Below, in pieces: positions 8,358-17,484 of a stretch of DNA of 52,542 nucleotides. The DNA comes from Nitrosopumilaceae archaeon (GTDB taxonomy: Archaea > Thermoproteota > Nitrososphaeria > Nitrososphaerales > Nitrosopumilaceae): positions 1 to 52,542 of the forward strand of contig JANQNN010000018.1 of assembly GCA_028279545.1 (NCBI GenBank). The letters run 5' to 3'. The first letter of the stretch is position 1; every line of letters starts with the position of its first letter. Below the pieces are notes generated by a model that did no database searches, was not told the origin of the DNA, and saw only the letters and a program-made list of their open reading frames with translations. The position numbers and the translations under genes were made by a program.

Positions 8358-9629
8358 GTGAAAAAAAAGCCCAAGAAGAATTTCAAAACCGTTGATGAGG
8401 TAAAAGAAAATGATCTTAATCCAATTAAAAAGAAAAATAATCAAATAATTCCCTGGATTGTCTTTTTATTCTCGATTAGTATTGTTTTGATTAGTTTTGT
8501 TTCTGTAATTTTTCCTGCTTTGATTTTGGTTTCAGGCACTACAGTTATTCCAGGAATTAATCCTGTAACGCCTGATCCTTTTGAGCCCGGGGTATGGTCA
8601 TTTGGTGTAGTTATTTCAGGAGTAATTACCTTAGGTTTAGCGTTTTTGTATTTCAAGCAAAAACTTCCAAATTTTCTCTCAGTTTTATTTTTAAAAATAT
8701 TTACTTTCGAAATATCAAAAAAAACAGCATTTGTAATACTATTAGTATTATTGATCATTTATCTTTCTGCGAGTTCTGTAGAATTATCTTCTCAAGAAAG
8801 CTTCGAAGATTATGCTGGTGTAAAAAATCGTGTAGATTCTTGGCCCCCAAACAAAATTAGTTCATTTGAACCTCATGTAAAATATTTTTTCCTCAAGGCA
8901 TCTACTGTTTTATTTGGAAATGATAGAGTTATTCCACTCCTGGCTTCAGCAGCTTTGCTGATTGTAACCTATTTTTTAACCAAGACAATTACTCAAAAAA
9001 GATTTGCAGGTATTATTTCAGTAGTAATCCTACTACAAAGTAACTTATTTTTGGTTTTTGATACTACTGCATCTTACACAAATTTTTGGATTTTATTTTA
9101 TGTTTTATCTTTGTATTTTGTTTACAAATTTTGGCCTTTGTCTCCCGTTTCATACTTATTATCAATTCCCTCAAAAGCATTAACGGCAGTTTTTTTACCC
9201 ATGTCGATTTATTTTATTTTAAGAAGTGATATTTCTAGAAAACAAAAAATAATAATTGCGGGTATAACTACCGGAATAATTTGTGCAGGAGGTATTGCAT
9301 CTATTGGTGGTTTTTCTACAACTTCAGGGACCAACGAAGAATTTGATGCCAAAGAGTTTTGGATGGGTTTTACTTCTTTTTCCTATCAATTGAGATTTGA
9401 TGGATTGGTTATCCTCTTTATGATTCCATTAATGGTAGGATTATTCCTAGTTTCTAGAAGTGGTATAAAACATGGTGAATCAATAATGGTATTCTTGGCT
9501 GGAATGCTTCTAATTGCTCCAATTCTAACTGGTTTTACAAACCAGACAAACCAACCCTACAGATTTGTTCCGTTGGTGGTATTTTTTGCCATTGGAGTGG
9601 GAGTCTTATTGTCTAAGAGACCGGCCTGA
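8358..9629 (+). CDS. GT-C type membrane glycosyltransferase-like protein (PMT/ArnT-like)
   Basis: 423 residues from GTG 8358, with a lysine-rich cytosolic N-terminus (residues 1-30) and about ten hydrophobic segments. After the third helix comes an extracytoplasmic loop containing acidic residues (SSQESFEDYAGV) and then EPHVKYFFLKAST, an arrangement typical of dolichyl-phosphate-mannose mannosyltransferase and ArnT families. It would use a lipid-linked sugar to glycosylate an exported acceptor. It is short for the family and lacks a large C-terminal domain. Its 3' end overlaps the convergent gene at 9613-10059 by 17 nt. The family call is moderate; a generic polytopic membrane protein is the alternative. 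Confidence 0.6.
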   Translation: MKKKPKKNFKTVDEVKENDLNPIKKKNNQIIPWIVFLFSISIVLISFVSVIFPALILVSGTTVIPGINPVTPDPFEPGVWSFGVVISGVITLGLAFLYFKQKLPNFLSVLFLKIFTFEISKKTAFVILLVLLIIYLSASSVELSSQESFEDYAGVKNRVDSWPPNKISSFEPHVKYFFLKASTVLFGNDRVIPLLASAALLIVTYFLTKTITQKRFAGIISVVILLQSNLFLVFDTTASYTNFWILFYVLSLYFVYKFWPLSPVSYLLSIPSKALTAVFLPMSIYFILRSDISRKQKIIIAGITTGIICAGGIASIGGFSTTSGTNEEFDAKEFWMGFTSFSYQLRFDGLVILFMIPLMVGLFLVSRSGIKHGESIMVFLAGMLLIAPILTGFTNQTNQPYRFVPLVVFFAIGVGVLLSKRPA

Positions 9630-10059
9630 TAAAGGTCCACATCGAATCTAGAGTGTCACCTGGAGAAACAGAATAACCATCATGGGCAAAACGTGCAAGC
9701 TGAATAATGTTCCCCTGGAAATTATCAGACAAAATTGTGCTTGCCACAAGGTCTTCTGAAGAAAATACCTTTGATTGGACCCTCCTAATTACCTCATATT
9801 CCCTTCCCTCAATTGTAACTATAGGATCATCTCCCCGAGAAGATTCAAAGTCTAAAAATGTCCCTAAAGCTCCCAGATCAAGGTCAGTAAATTTTGAAGA
9901 TTCAAGGTATGCAATCAATTGACCATCTGAATTTCTAACTGTGGTTTGAACAAAAATGAAAATACCCTCTCCAATTTCAGTTTGAATTGCTTGGGTGTAA
10001 TTTGTTAGAGATATTGCCATCAGGAAAATTAAACTTGTTATGATTATTGTTGATCTCAT
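9613..10059 (-). CDS. Small secreted protein, unknown function
   Basis: A longer open frame extends upstream to 10164, but it runs into the 3' end of the MoaD-E1 gene; the ATG at 10057-10059 gives a proper signal peptide (RSTIIITSLIFLMAISL, cleavage near QA at residues 23-24), so I take that start. The mature 124 residues form a beta-rich domain with IFIFVQTTVRNSDGQLIAY and ending SMWTFIRPV. Several charged positions and no cysteines are present. No family recognised. Its 3' end overlaps the convergent membrane protein gene by 17 nt. Confidence 0.65.
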   Translation of the reverse strand: MRSTIIITSLIFLMAISLTNYTQAIQTEIGEGIFIFVQTTVRNSDGQLIAYLESSKFTDLDLGALGTFLDFESSRGDDPIVTIEGREYEVIRRVQSKVFSSEDLVASTILSDNFQGNIIQLARFAHDGYSVSPGDTLDSMWTFIRPVS

Positions 10060-10084
10060 AAAAACAACTGGTTTTTGATGATAT

Positions 10085-11425
10085 TTAATTTGCCGGTTTT
10101 GATAGAGTTTTGCCCAACAACTCATTGTAAAGTGACACGGCTTCTTTTTCATCTTTTGGTCCAACTATTACGGCAGATCCCTTTTTCATGAAATTAACTG
10201 AAATTTCATTTGTCCTTAAAGACAAGCCCAACTGACCTTGATTATCAATTAGAAATCCCTTTTCGTTTGCAACTTTAGTTACCGAATCAACATCTAGATC
10301 AAATGTACTAGTTGGGGTAATTGAGAAGGTTCTCTTACCTCGATTTCTACCACATAATTCCTCAAGGATTAATTCTTCTTTTACAACGGTTTCTGGTTTT
10401 CCTGTTCCACATACAGGACATTCTTCTGCTCTAAATGTTCTTGTGGTAGTAAAGTCAAGATTTTCAATATCAACATGAAGAATTTTTTCTGAAAGACTTG
10501 GTTTTTTACCTAAAATCACTTTTACTGCTTCGGCCACTTCTATTCCCCCAATAATTGAAAGTATCGAGGGGTGAACACCTTCAATACTACAGGTAGGCAT
10601 TGAATCTTCATCTAGTGAGGGAAACATGCAGTAATAACATGCAGTAGTTTTTGGAAGAATTGTAAATGCCTGTCCAGATACACCTACTGCCGCACCTGTA
10701 ATAAATGGAATATTGAGTTTAACACATGCATTGTTTAATGCATATCTGGCATTGACACTGTCAAGTGCATCAACCACAATATCACATCCCTCAATTACTT
10801 CAAGTGCAGTATAATCATTTACTGAAACTGCTAGAGATTCAATTTTGCAATCGGGATTTAGTTTCTGTAATTTTTTTGCAGCTACTTCAACTTTGATTTG
10901 CCCAACATCATCCTCATTAAACATAGTCTGACGATGTAAATTAGATAGTTCAATTACATCTCGGTCCACAATCCGCAATGAACCAATTCCCATGGAAACA
11001 AGACGTGAGGTTATGGGATTTCCAAGCCCACCAACACCTACTACGCAAACTTTGCTATTTTTGAGTTTTAGTTGTCCTTGATATCCAATCTCTTCAAGCA
11101 TTACCTGTCGGGAAAATCTATCAAGTTCCTTCGAGGATAATTCTCCTGACCCACCAGCTACTGCAGGCAAAATGTAAACCTCATCGCCATCTTTTAGGGG
11201 TGTATCCATTCCACTTGAAAATTTGGCATTTTTTCCATTAATGTAAATATTAATCAAAGAACGTGGTGCTCCGTCATTTTCTAGTACTCTACGCCTAAAA
11301 TCCTCACCCATAACATCTGAGATTTTTGCAAAAGCCTCGCTTAATGAGTTAGCTGTAATTTCCGTCTTTTTCTCTCCCGCTCCCTGATTTAATACTGAAG
11401 GGATTGTAAATGTGATATCTGCCAT
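10085..11425 (-). CDS. MoaD-like sulfur carrier fused to ThiF/MoeB-type E1 enzyme
   Basis: 446 residues in three parts. Residues 1-92 are a ubiquitin-fold MoaD/ThiS domain ending in PAVAGG (G91-G92) that runs straight on into SGELSS. Residues 97-345 are an adenylating E1 domain: ERFSRQ-type start (LDRFSRQVMLEEIG), nucleotide loop GVGGLGNP at 130-137, DRDVIELSNLHRQ at 154-166, a cysteine in MPTCSIEGVHPS (C279), and two CxxC zinc pairs (C263/C266 and C336/C339). Residues 350-446 are a C-terminal domain I do not recognise. E1 proteins adenylate the carrier's terminal glycine for thiocarboxylate formation in molybdopterin, thiamine, thiouridine or cysteine/homocysteine synthesis. The gene starts 1 nt after thrC ends, so they are almost certainly co-transcribed. 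Confidence 0.85.
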   Translation of the reverse strand: MADITFTIPSVLNQGAGEKKTEITANSLSEAFAKISDVMGEDFRRRVLENDGAPRSLINIYINGKNAKFSSGMDTPLKDGDEVYILPAVAGGSGELSSKELDRFSRQVMLEEIGYQGQLKLKNSKVCVVGVGGLGNPITSRLVSMGIGSLRIVDRDVIELSNLHRQTMFNEDDVGQIKVEVAAKKLQKLNPDCKIESLAVSVNDYTALEVIEGCDIVVDALDSVNARYALNNACVKLNIPFITGAAVGVSGQAFTILPKTTACYYCMFPSLDEDSMPTCSIEGVHPSILSIIGGIEVAEAVKVILGKKPSLSEKILHVDIENLDFTTTRTFRAEECPVCGTGKPETVVKEELILEELCGRNRGKRTFSITPTSTFDLDVDSVTKVANEKGFLIDNQGQLGLSLRTNEISVNFMKKGSAVIVGPKDEKEAVSLYNELLGKTLSKPAN

Positions 11426-11426
11426 C

Positions 11427-12641
11427 TCAGTTTACTACTGCTGACACCTCAGCTACATTTGCCTTGAGTACTTTGGGTTTTTGTAGTCCTTCCATAATAG
11501 ATTCAGTTGCTTTAAGTCCATTTCCAGTAACATAACACACTACTTTATCATTTGTATCAATTTTACCTTGCTCCACCATCTTTTGTAAAACAGAGATTGA
11601 AACTCCTCCTGCAGGTTCTGTAAAGATACCTTCAGTCTGTGCCAAAAGTAGTATAGCATCTAAAATTTCTTCATTATTACATTCTTCAGCAAATCCATTG
11701 TATTGTTGTAGTCTCTTGAGAACATATCTACCATCACCTGGATCTCCAATAGCTAAGCTCTTTGCAATTGTGTCAGGATTTTCAACTGGAGTTACGTCTT
11801 TACTTTTTTTCTTAAACGCATCAACTATGGGTGCACAACCATGTGGTTGCGCTGCTATCATATGCATGTTGGTTACGTTACCCAATAATGACACTGTTTG
11901 TAACTCTTCAAATCCCTTACAAATAGCATTAAGCATTGCCCCACTTCCAACAGGAACAATAAGTTGATCAGGTACTTGCCAATCAAGTTGTTCTGCAACT
12001 TCAAATGCTAAAGTTTTTGAACCCTCAACGTAATGAGAGCGCATATTAATATTTACAATTCCAATTCCTTTACTATCACCTATTTGTGCAGCTATTCTAT
12101 TTGCATCATCATATGTTCCATCAACTGCAATGTAATTTGCACCATATGACAAAGCTTGAGTAATTTTTGCCATTTCAATATCACTAGGTGCAAAAATGTG
12201 ACATGGGAATCCACCCTTTGCAGCATGAGCTGCAGTTGCTGATGCTAAATTACCCGTAGATGCACATCCAACTGCAGACAATCCAAATTCTTTGGCTTTT
12301 GATATTGCTACCCCAGCAGGTCTATCCTTAAATGAAAACGTTGGATTTACAGAATCGTTTTTTATGTATAGATTCTTGAGGCCTAATTTCTTTCCAAGTT
12401 TATCTGCTTTGATAAGTGGTGTCATTCCTGCTCCAATACTAACAATATTGGATTTATCCTCAATTGGGAGAAATTCAAAATATCTCCAGTAATTATGTTC
12501 ACGATTAGAAAATGCTTCTTTGGAAACCCTACTAAAATTATATTTTACATCAAGGGGCCCAAAACAATCTTCACAGATGTATTTGAAGGCAGTTTCATAC
12601 TCCTTTTTACATTCTCTACACTGTAAACTAGTTCTACTCAA
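11427..12641 (-). CDS. thrC: Threonine synthase
   Basis: 404 residues from TTG at 12641, with a GAGG-like ribosome-binding site about 10 nt upstream. An N-terminal zinc ribbon (C8, C11 and a second pair in YICEDC) precedes the PLP fold-type II core; the PLP lysine is in NPTFSFKDRPAG, and the phosphate loop is in ASTGNLASATAAHAAKGG. It converts O-phosphohomoserine to threonine. It is co-transcribed with the MoaD-E1 fusion gene downstream (1 nt gap), which is unusual for a pure threonine pathway and raises the possibility of a sulfur-carrier-dependent PLP reaction. asd, for an earlier step of the same pathway, is at 48443 in this window. Confidence 0.9.
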   Translation of the reverse strand: MSRTSLQCRECKKEYETAFKYICEDCFGPLDVKYNFSRVSKEAFSNREHNYWRYFEFLPIEDKSNIVSIGAGMTPLIKADKLGKKLGLKNLYIKNDSVNPTFSFKDRPAGVAISKAKEFGLSAVGCASTGNLASATAAHAAKGGFPCHIFAPSDIEMAKITQALSYGANYIAVDGTYDDANRIAAQIGDSKGIGIVNINMRSHYVEGSKTLAFEVAEQLDWQVPDQLIVPVGSGAMLNAICKGFEELQTVSLLGNVTNMHMIAAQPHGCAPIVDAFKKKSKDVTPVENPDTIAKSLAIGDPGDGRYVLKRLQQYNGFAEECNNEEILDAILLLAQTEGIFTEPAGGVSISVLQKMVEQGKIDTNDKVVCYVTGNGLKATESIMEGLQKPKVLKANVAEVSAVVN

Positions 12642-12821
12642 GATCTTTTTTTCCTCTTAATCCATACATAAAAAATCCTAATATCAAGTTAAGTAATACT
12701 TAATCAATTCTTAATAAAAATTTAATGATATTAATACTAAATTTTGGCAAAAAACCCCTTTGAAAGATTACTTTTTTGGAAAAATTTCATGTAAGGTGGG
12801 TTTTTTTTAAATTTTTTAATT

Positions 12822-13430
12822 GTGAGTAAGGTTTTTAGAGATTTTTCAAAAAATATTTTTGTGAATAAAGGGATTTTGGTTGGAATTCCAATAGCAGTTG
12901 TAATAGTTGCAGTCATTATTGTAATATCTATGGCAACAAAAGATGAACCAAAAGAAATTGAAATGAAAGAGATTTTTGATATAGAAAATAAAACAGAAAA
13001 TAATGATGAAATTTCTGATAAATTAAATGAAATAGAAAAAATTGCTGACGATAATGAATATGAGGTTAAGCCACGAATTTGGCAAACATCAGGTCCATTT
13101 CAAATAGACAGAAATGAATATGCTTTGGGCGAAAAAATTTTCATAAGAATTGGAGGGTTAAGTTTGCAAGAAAAAGGAGACATTACGGTTATGAGACCAT
13201 TAAATAGTACACATTATTCGGTATATCTGACAATTCCATTTGATGGAACAAACAAAGCTGCCTTTAACTATTATGTGGATCCTCAATTATCTAAAACACG
13301 TGGATTATGTTCAATTGATGATGTACTTGGAAAATGGGCTTTGGTTTTTAGAGGAACACATTATCCAAATCTTAATTTTGAAATAGTAAACCAAACTGTT
13401 CCAGGAACAAGTTGGGAACCAGTTTGTTAA
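12822..13430 (+). CDS. Membrane-anchored extracellular protein, unknown function
   Basis: 202 residues from GTG 12822. A single N-terminal membrane helix (about residues 17-40, LVGIPIAVVIVAVIIVISMA) is followed by an acidic, Glu/Asn/Lys-rich linker (about 41-82) and a beta domain from about residue 85 (GPFQIDRNEYALGEKIFIR) to the end, which contains two cysteines (in RGLCSIDD and at the very C-terminus) that could pair outside the cell. The GPF-ID-EY-LGEKI start looks like a recurring thaumarchaeal extracellular module, but I cannot name it. It ends 1 nt before the convergent hisI stop. Confidence 0.7.
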   Translation: MSKVFRDFSKNIFVNKGILVGIPIAVVIVAVIIVISMATKDEPKEIEMKEIFDIENKTENNDEISDKLNEIEKIADDNEYEVKPRIWQTSGPFQIDRNEYALGEKIFIRIGGLSLQEKGDITVMRPLNSTHYSVYLTIPFDGTNKAAFNYYVDPQLSKTRGLCSIDDVLGKWALVFRGTHYPNLNFEIVNQTVPGTSWEPVC

Positions 13431-13431
13431 A

Positions 13432-13761
13432 TTAATTTTCTAAATTATTATGGAAACACACTTTTTCGCCTGTATGACAAGCTGGTCCTGATGGTTCAAC
13501 AAGATAAATTATAGCATCTGAATCACAATCGACAAGAATTTCTTTGACCTTTTGTGTATTTCCTGATTCTTCGCCTTTCATCCATAGTTTATTTCTTGAT
13601 CTACTCCAAAACCAAGAGTTTCCTGTTTTTTTTGTTAATTCTAATGATTCTTCATTTGAATAAGCAAGGGTGAGTACGTCTTTGGTATTGGCATCTTGAA
13701 CAATAATCGGAATTAACCCTCCTCCTTTTTTAAAATCTATATCTTTAATCGATTTTTTCAT
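13432..13761 (-). CDS. hisI: Phosphoribosyl-AMP cyclohydrolase
   Basis: 109 residues, the usual size for a stand-alone HisI. Family motifs: VQDANTKDVLTLAYSN, SWFWSRSRNKLWMKGEESGN, the metal-binding DCDSDA (about residues 76-81) and GPACHTGEKVCF with the zinc cysteine. It opens the purine ring of phosphoribosyl-AMP in histidine synthesis. There is no HisE (phosphoribosyl-ATP pyrophosphatase) domain attached, so that step must be encoded elsewhere. Last gene of the his operon, 22 nt after hisF. Confidence 0.95.
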   Translation of the reverse strand: MKKSIKDIDFKKGGGLIPIIVQDANTKDVLTLAYSNEESLELTKKTGNSWFWSRSRNKLWMKGEESGNTQKVKEILVDCDSDAIIYLVEPSGPACHTGEKVCFHNNLEN

Positions 13762-13783
13762 AATAAGTTTCTCTCCTAATGAT

Positions 13784-14587
13784 TTATAATCTTACAGGAA
13801 TTTGTTTGTTTTTTAAATGCATTTTTACGCTTTTTACTCCGTGAGTTTGAAAGTGAAAAATTGAGGCAGCCAATGCAGCATCAACATCTGTTTCTTTGAA
13901 AACTTTTACCATATCTTCAGGTTTTCCACACCCCCCTGAGGCAATAACTGGAATTGTTGTCGATTCAACAATTTTTTTTGTAAGCAAAATATCATATCCA
14001 TCTTTAGTCCCGTCTTTATCAATACTAGTTAGAAGAATCTCTCCTGCTCCCAACTTTTGTGCCTGTTTTGCCCAATTTATGGCATCTAATCCAGTTTCTT
14101 GTTTTCCACCATAAATGAAAACTTCAAACCAAAATTTTTTGCCATTTTCATCTAAAGCATTAACGTTTTCTTTTAATTCATAGTTTCTTTTAGCATCAAG
14201 TGCAAGAACAACACACTGTCGTCCAAAAATGTTCATTAATTCTTCAAGAATTTTAGGATTTTTTACTGCGCCAGTATTTATCCCAACTTTATCTGCACCA
14301 TTTAGTAAAATATTTCGAGCGTCTTCAACGGTTTTTACTCCTCCTCCAACTGTAAAAGGGATATTGATAACAGACGCTACCTTTTTTACCAAATTTTTTA
14401 TTGTTTCGCGTTGCTCCTCAGATGCAGTGATATCTAAAAAAACTAATTCATCTGCTCCTTCATCACTATATTGTTTTGCAAGTTCTACTGGATCGCCCGC
14501 ATCTTTAATTGATTTAAAATGAAGCCCTTTTACTACCCGTCCATTTTTTACATCAAGACAAGGAATTACTCTTTTTGTTAGGGTCAT
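13784..14587 (-). CDS. hisF: Imidazole glycerol phosphate synthase, cyclase subunit
   Basis: 267 residues, a (beta/alpha)8 barrel. Diagnostic segments are RVIPCLDVKNGRVVKGLHF at the N-terminus with catalytic Asp at D11, ADELVFLDITAS, FTVGGGVKTVEDA and LTSIDKDGTKDGYD with the second catalytic Asp, and ASGGCGKPEDM. With HisH it makes imidazole glycerol phosphate and AICAR. Its ATG overlaps the hisA stop by 4 nt (translational coupling). Confidence 0.96.
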   Translation of the reverse strand: MTLTKRVIPCLDVKNGRVVKGLHFKSIKDAGDPVELAKQYSDEGADELVFLDITASEEQRETIKNLVKKVASVINIPFTVGGGVKTVEDARNILLNGADKVGINTGAVKNPKILEELMNIFGRQCVVLALDAKRNYELKENVNALDENGKKFWFEVFIYGGKQETGLDAINWAKQAQKLGAGEILLTSIDKDGTKDGYDILLTKKIVESTTIPVIASGGCGKPEDMVKVFKETDVDAALAASIFHFQTHGVKSVKMHLKNKQIPVRL

Positions 14588-15291
14588 GAAAGTTTTTTTG
14601 CCTCCTGAATGGAAATTCTATTTTCATAAAGAGCTTTTCCCAAAATTACACCAAATGGATTTCTCTCCTTTACATCCTGAATGTCTTTAATGTTAGATAT
14701 TCCTCCACTTGCAATTACATTTGAGTTTTCCAAATTACATGCTTGTTCTAAAAAGTCTAAATCTGGTCCAGAAAGTGTACCATCACGATTTACATTTGTT
14801 AGTAAAAATTCAGAAAATCCCAAATTAAGAAAATTTTTAATTGCATCAGTAAGTTTTATTCCAGCTCTTTTTTGCCAACCATCTATTACAATTTCTCCAT
14901 CTTCGTGATCAACTGATATTACAATTTTTTTAGGGCCTAAATTTTCAAATAACTTTTTCAATAGATTAGAATCCTTGAATGCAAGTGTCCCCAACACAAC
15001 TCTATTTGAAATTTCTGCCATATCCATTACTTTTGGTTCATCCCTAAGACCTCCAGCTACTTCAATGGGAATTGATACATTTTCAATAATTTTTTTTATA
15101 ATTGAGAAATTTGAACCCATACTTAGTGTTGCATCAAGATCCACAAGGTGAAGCATATCAGCTCCATTTTTTTCCCATTTTTTTGCAATCTCTACTGGCT
15201 TATCACTATAGATTGTTTTTTGTTTAGGATCACCCTTGAACAACCGTACTACCTTCCCATCCATTAAGTCAATTGCAGGAATAATTTTCAT
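14584..15291 (-). CDS. hisA: ProFAR isomerase
   Basis: 235 residues, a HisA/HisF barrel. The N-terminus is MKIIPAIDLMDGKVVRLFKG, with the catalytic aspartate in AIDL; further motifs are LHLVDLDATL, EVAGGLRD, LLTNVNRDGTLSGPD and IASGGISNIKD. It isomerises ProFAR to PRFAR. It overlaps hisH upstream by 4 nt and hisF downstream by 4 nt. The phylogenetically related TrpF activity is possible in some actinobacterial PriA enzymes, but nothing here suggests it. Confidence 0.95.
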   Translation of the reverse strand: MKIIPAIDLMDGKVVRLFKGDPKQKTIYSDKPVEIAKKWEKNGADMLHLVDLDATLSMGSNFSIIKKIIENVSIPIEVAGGLRDEPKVMDMAEISNRVVLGTLAFKDSNLLKKLFENLGPKKIVISVDHEDGEIVIDGWQKRAGIKLTDAIKNFLNLGFSEFLLTNVNRDGTLSGPDLDFLEQACNLENSNVIASGGISNIKDIQDVKERNPFGVILGKALYENRISIQEAKKLS

Positions 15292-15896
15292 TTCTTACAC
15301 TCATCAATGAAATTTTGAATGATTTTAGCCCCAATTTCTCCAGATTTTTCCGGATGAAATTGAGTTCCAAAAAAGTTATTTTTTTCTATTACTGCTGGTA
15401 CTTTTATTCCATAATCAGATTCTGCTGTAATTATTTCTAGAGATGTAGGTTGTACTCTATAGGAATGAACAAAATAAACCCAAGAATCATTTTCTATTCC
15501 ATCAAGTAATATACCTGAATTTTTTATTTCTAAATTATTCCAACCCATATGAGGAATCTTCATAGATGTAGGAAGTTCGACTACCTCTCCATCAATTACA
15601 TGTAAACCTGGTTCCTTTCCTTCTTCACTTTTTTCGAAGAACATTTCCATACCGAGACAAATTCCTAAAACAGGCATTTCATTTTTTATAAAATCTATGA
15701 ATTTTGTTTTGGATTCTGAATTAATACTTCTTATGGCGGGGTCAAAATTTCCCACTCCGGGTAACAAAAGACCTGAAATATTTTTGGGTTTATCAAAATT
15801 AGTAATTACTTCAACTAAAGCCCCTTTTTTTTCTAAAGAATTTTTTAAACTGAAAATATTTCCAGCTCCGTAATCAAATATTGCCACATTTACCAT
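15288..15896 (-). CDS. hisH: Imidazole glycerol phosphate synthase, glutaminase subunit
   Basis: 202 residues, class I glutamine amidotransferase. The start is VAIFDYGAGNIFSLKNSLEK; the nucleophile elbow is VLGICLGMEMFFEKSEEG with the catalytic Cys; the His-Glu pair is FGTQFHPEKSG. It supplies ammonia to HisF through the enzyme tunnel. One-nucleotide overlap with hisB upstream and 4 nt overlap with hisA downstream. Confidence 0.95.
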   Translation of the reverse strand: MVNVAIFDYGAGNIFSLKNSLEKKGALVEVITNFDKPKNISGLLLPGVGNFDPAIRSINSESKTKFIDFIKNEMPVLGICLGMEMFFEKSEEGKEPGLHVIDGEVVELPTSMKIPHMGWNNLEIKNSGILLDGIENDSWVYFVHSYRVQPTSLEIITAESDYGIKVPAVIEKNNFFGTQFHPEKSGEIGAKIIQNFIDECKK

Positions 15897-16492
15897 TACA
15901 TTGAACCTTTTGTGCTTGGGATGCCTTTTTGTTTTTTATCGTATGATGATGCTGTTCTAAAGGCTACTGCCAATGATTTTATGGCTGATTCGACTTTGTG
16001 GTGATCATTTTCGCCATACTTTACAGTAAGATGAATACAACAATTTAGATTTTGAAGTAGAGATTGGAAAAAATGTTCTAAATCTTCTTTTGAAACATCT
16101 TCAATTTTATTTCTTTTAATCGACAAATTTAATTTCCAAAATGGTCGTTTTACTAAATCAATTGATGCTTCTGCTAAAGATTCATCCATTGGTACTGATG
16201 CATAACTAAATCTCGTTATTCCAGTTCTATTACCCAAGGCTTTGTCAATTGCCAATCCAATCGTAATAGCAGTATCTTCAATCAAATGATGTTCAATTTT
16301 ATCATTTGATTTTGCATTTACCTTAAGATCCATCATAGAGTGTTTTCCAAAGGATACAATTAGATGATCTAAAAAGTTGACTCCAGTTTTTACAATGGTT
16401 TTACCTGCCCCATCTAGGTTTACTGAAACGGAAATATTGGTTTCTTTTGTTTTTCGATTAAGGGTTGTTTTTCTTGATTTCATACTTACCAC
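15896..16492 (-). CDS. hisB: Imidazoleglycerol-phosphate dehydratase
   Basis: 198 residues, monofunctional HisB. Metal-binding repeats are visible as [10 protein letters not shown] (about residues 42-51), [11 protein letters not shown] (about 66-76), and the duplicated partner [15 protein letters not shown] near the C-terminus. It dehydrates IGP to imidazole acetol phosphate. There is no N-terminal phosphatase domain, so the histidinol-phosphatase step is not fused here; a separate HAD gene lies 11 nt upstream. The start could be the ATG at 16492 or the in-frame ATG at 16483. Confidence 0.95.
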   Translation of the reverse strand: MVSMKSRKTTLNRKTKETNISVSVNLDGAGKTIVKTGVNFLDHLIVSFGKHSMMDLKVNAKSNDKIEHHLIEDTAITIGLAIDKALGNRTGITRFSYASVPMDESLAEASIDLVKRPFWKLNLSIKRNKIEDVSKEDLEHFFQSLLQNLNCCIHLTVKYGENDHHKVESAIKSLAVAFRTASSYDKKQKGIPSTKGSM

Positions 16493-16503
16493 AGAAAATT
16501 AAC

Positions 16504-17484
16504 TCACTCTTTTTCTAGATTTAATGCCTTCGGTAGTAAATTTATTGATTCTAATATTAGCAAAGTTCCATTTTTTTTAAAAAATTCTAACTTTTCCTTT
16601 GGATATTTGCTGGTTCCAATTATTCCACAAAATATTGTCTTATAGCCTTGTTTAGAGGCTTTTTTAGCCATTATGAGGTCCTCCATAGAATCTCCTACAT
16701 AAATAGCATTTTTGATATTCATTCCTTTTATTGCTTCAATTAGTGAGGAGGGATTAGGTTTTGCCAAATTTCGGGGTTCATCCTCTAAAAATTTTGAACT
16801 AGGTAAATCAAATTGGCCAAGCAGATTTTTTAATGAATATCTAACTGATTCAAGGCCTCTACCCGTTACAATAGATATTTTAGAATTGAACTTTGTTTTG
16901 AGTTGAGAAATTAAAGTGTCATTAACAATAATAATATCATTTTCTATTAAACCTGATTCAAAAAAATTTGAATCTTTTTTAAAGATTTTTTGGTAAAGAC
17001 CTGAACCATAAAAAAATTGATCAAATGTTTTGTATAATTGATTATCGTGGGAATTTTCTGGATAATTTAATTGATTTTTTATATCTCTAATTTCTGTAAG
17101 AGTTTCAATGTATTTTTCTGCTGAAATAATTCCAGAAGTATCACAATTTTTTATTACTTCAAAAATAAATTCTCTTTGATCTCTTTGAAGTTTTTTGGCA
17201 GCAACAATAGAAATGATTGAAGCATAAGTCAAATCTACCTCATCATTAAAACCACCAGTTGATTTGAATCCCTCAATAATTTTGGAATCAATATCAATTG
17301 AATCATTAATTTGAGAAAGATTTTCTAATACATATTTTGTAGTTTTTTTTATGGTTAAGTCGTAAGATTTTGTAATATCAATTAAAACTCCATCACAATC
17401 GAAAATTATTCCATCACTTCTGGTTAAATCATCAACTATCGAATCGTCGATATAGATTCCTTCCTGCATTTTTAAAAGTGTCAT
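16504..17484 (-). CDS. HAD-superfamily hydrolase inside the his operon, candidate histidinol-phosphatase
   Basis: 326 residues. HAD motif I is IIFDCDGVLID (nucleophile D29, acid/base D31); motif II is SIVTGRGLESV; the Lys-containing region is LAKPNPSSL; motif IV is AIYVGDSMEDLIMAKKA. About 150 residues of helical cap lie between motifs I and II, typical of subfamily I. The gene overlaps the hisC stop by 4 nt and is followed by hisB, so it is transcribed within the his operon. No other histidinol-phosphatase is present among these genes, and this protein is the natural candidate for dephosphorylating histidinol phosphate. The enzyme assignment is inference from position; the HAD family call is secure. 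Confidence 0.85.
   Translation of the reverse strand: MTLLKMQEGIYIDDSIVDDLTRSDGIIFDCDGVLIDITKSYDLTIKKTTKYVLENLSQINDSIDIDSKIIEGFKSTGGFNDEVDLTYASIISIVAAKKLQRDQREFIFEVIKNCDTSGIISAEKYIETLTEIRDIKNQLNYPENSHDNQLYKTFDQFFYGSGLYQKIFKKDSNFFESGLIENDIIIVNDTLISQLKTKFNSKISIVTGRGLESVRYSLKNLLGQFDLPSSKFLEDEPRNLAKPNPSSLIEAIKGMNIKNAIYVGDSMEDLIMAKKASKQGYKTIFCGIIGTSKYPKEKLEFFKKNGTLLILESINLLPKALNLEKE

Noticed and set aside
10060-10164. Upstream extension of the secreted-protein frame 9613-10059
   Set aside because: The extra 35 residues run into the end of the MoaD-E1 gene, are not hydrophobic, and would bury the evident signal peptide.
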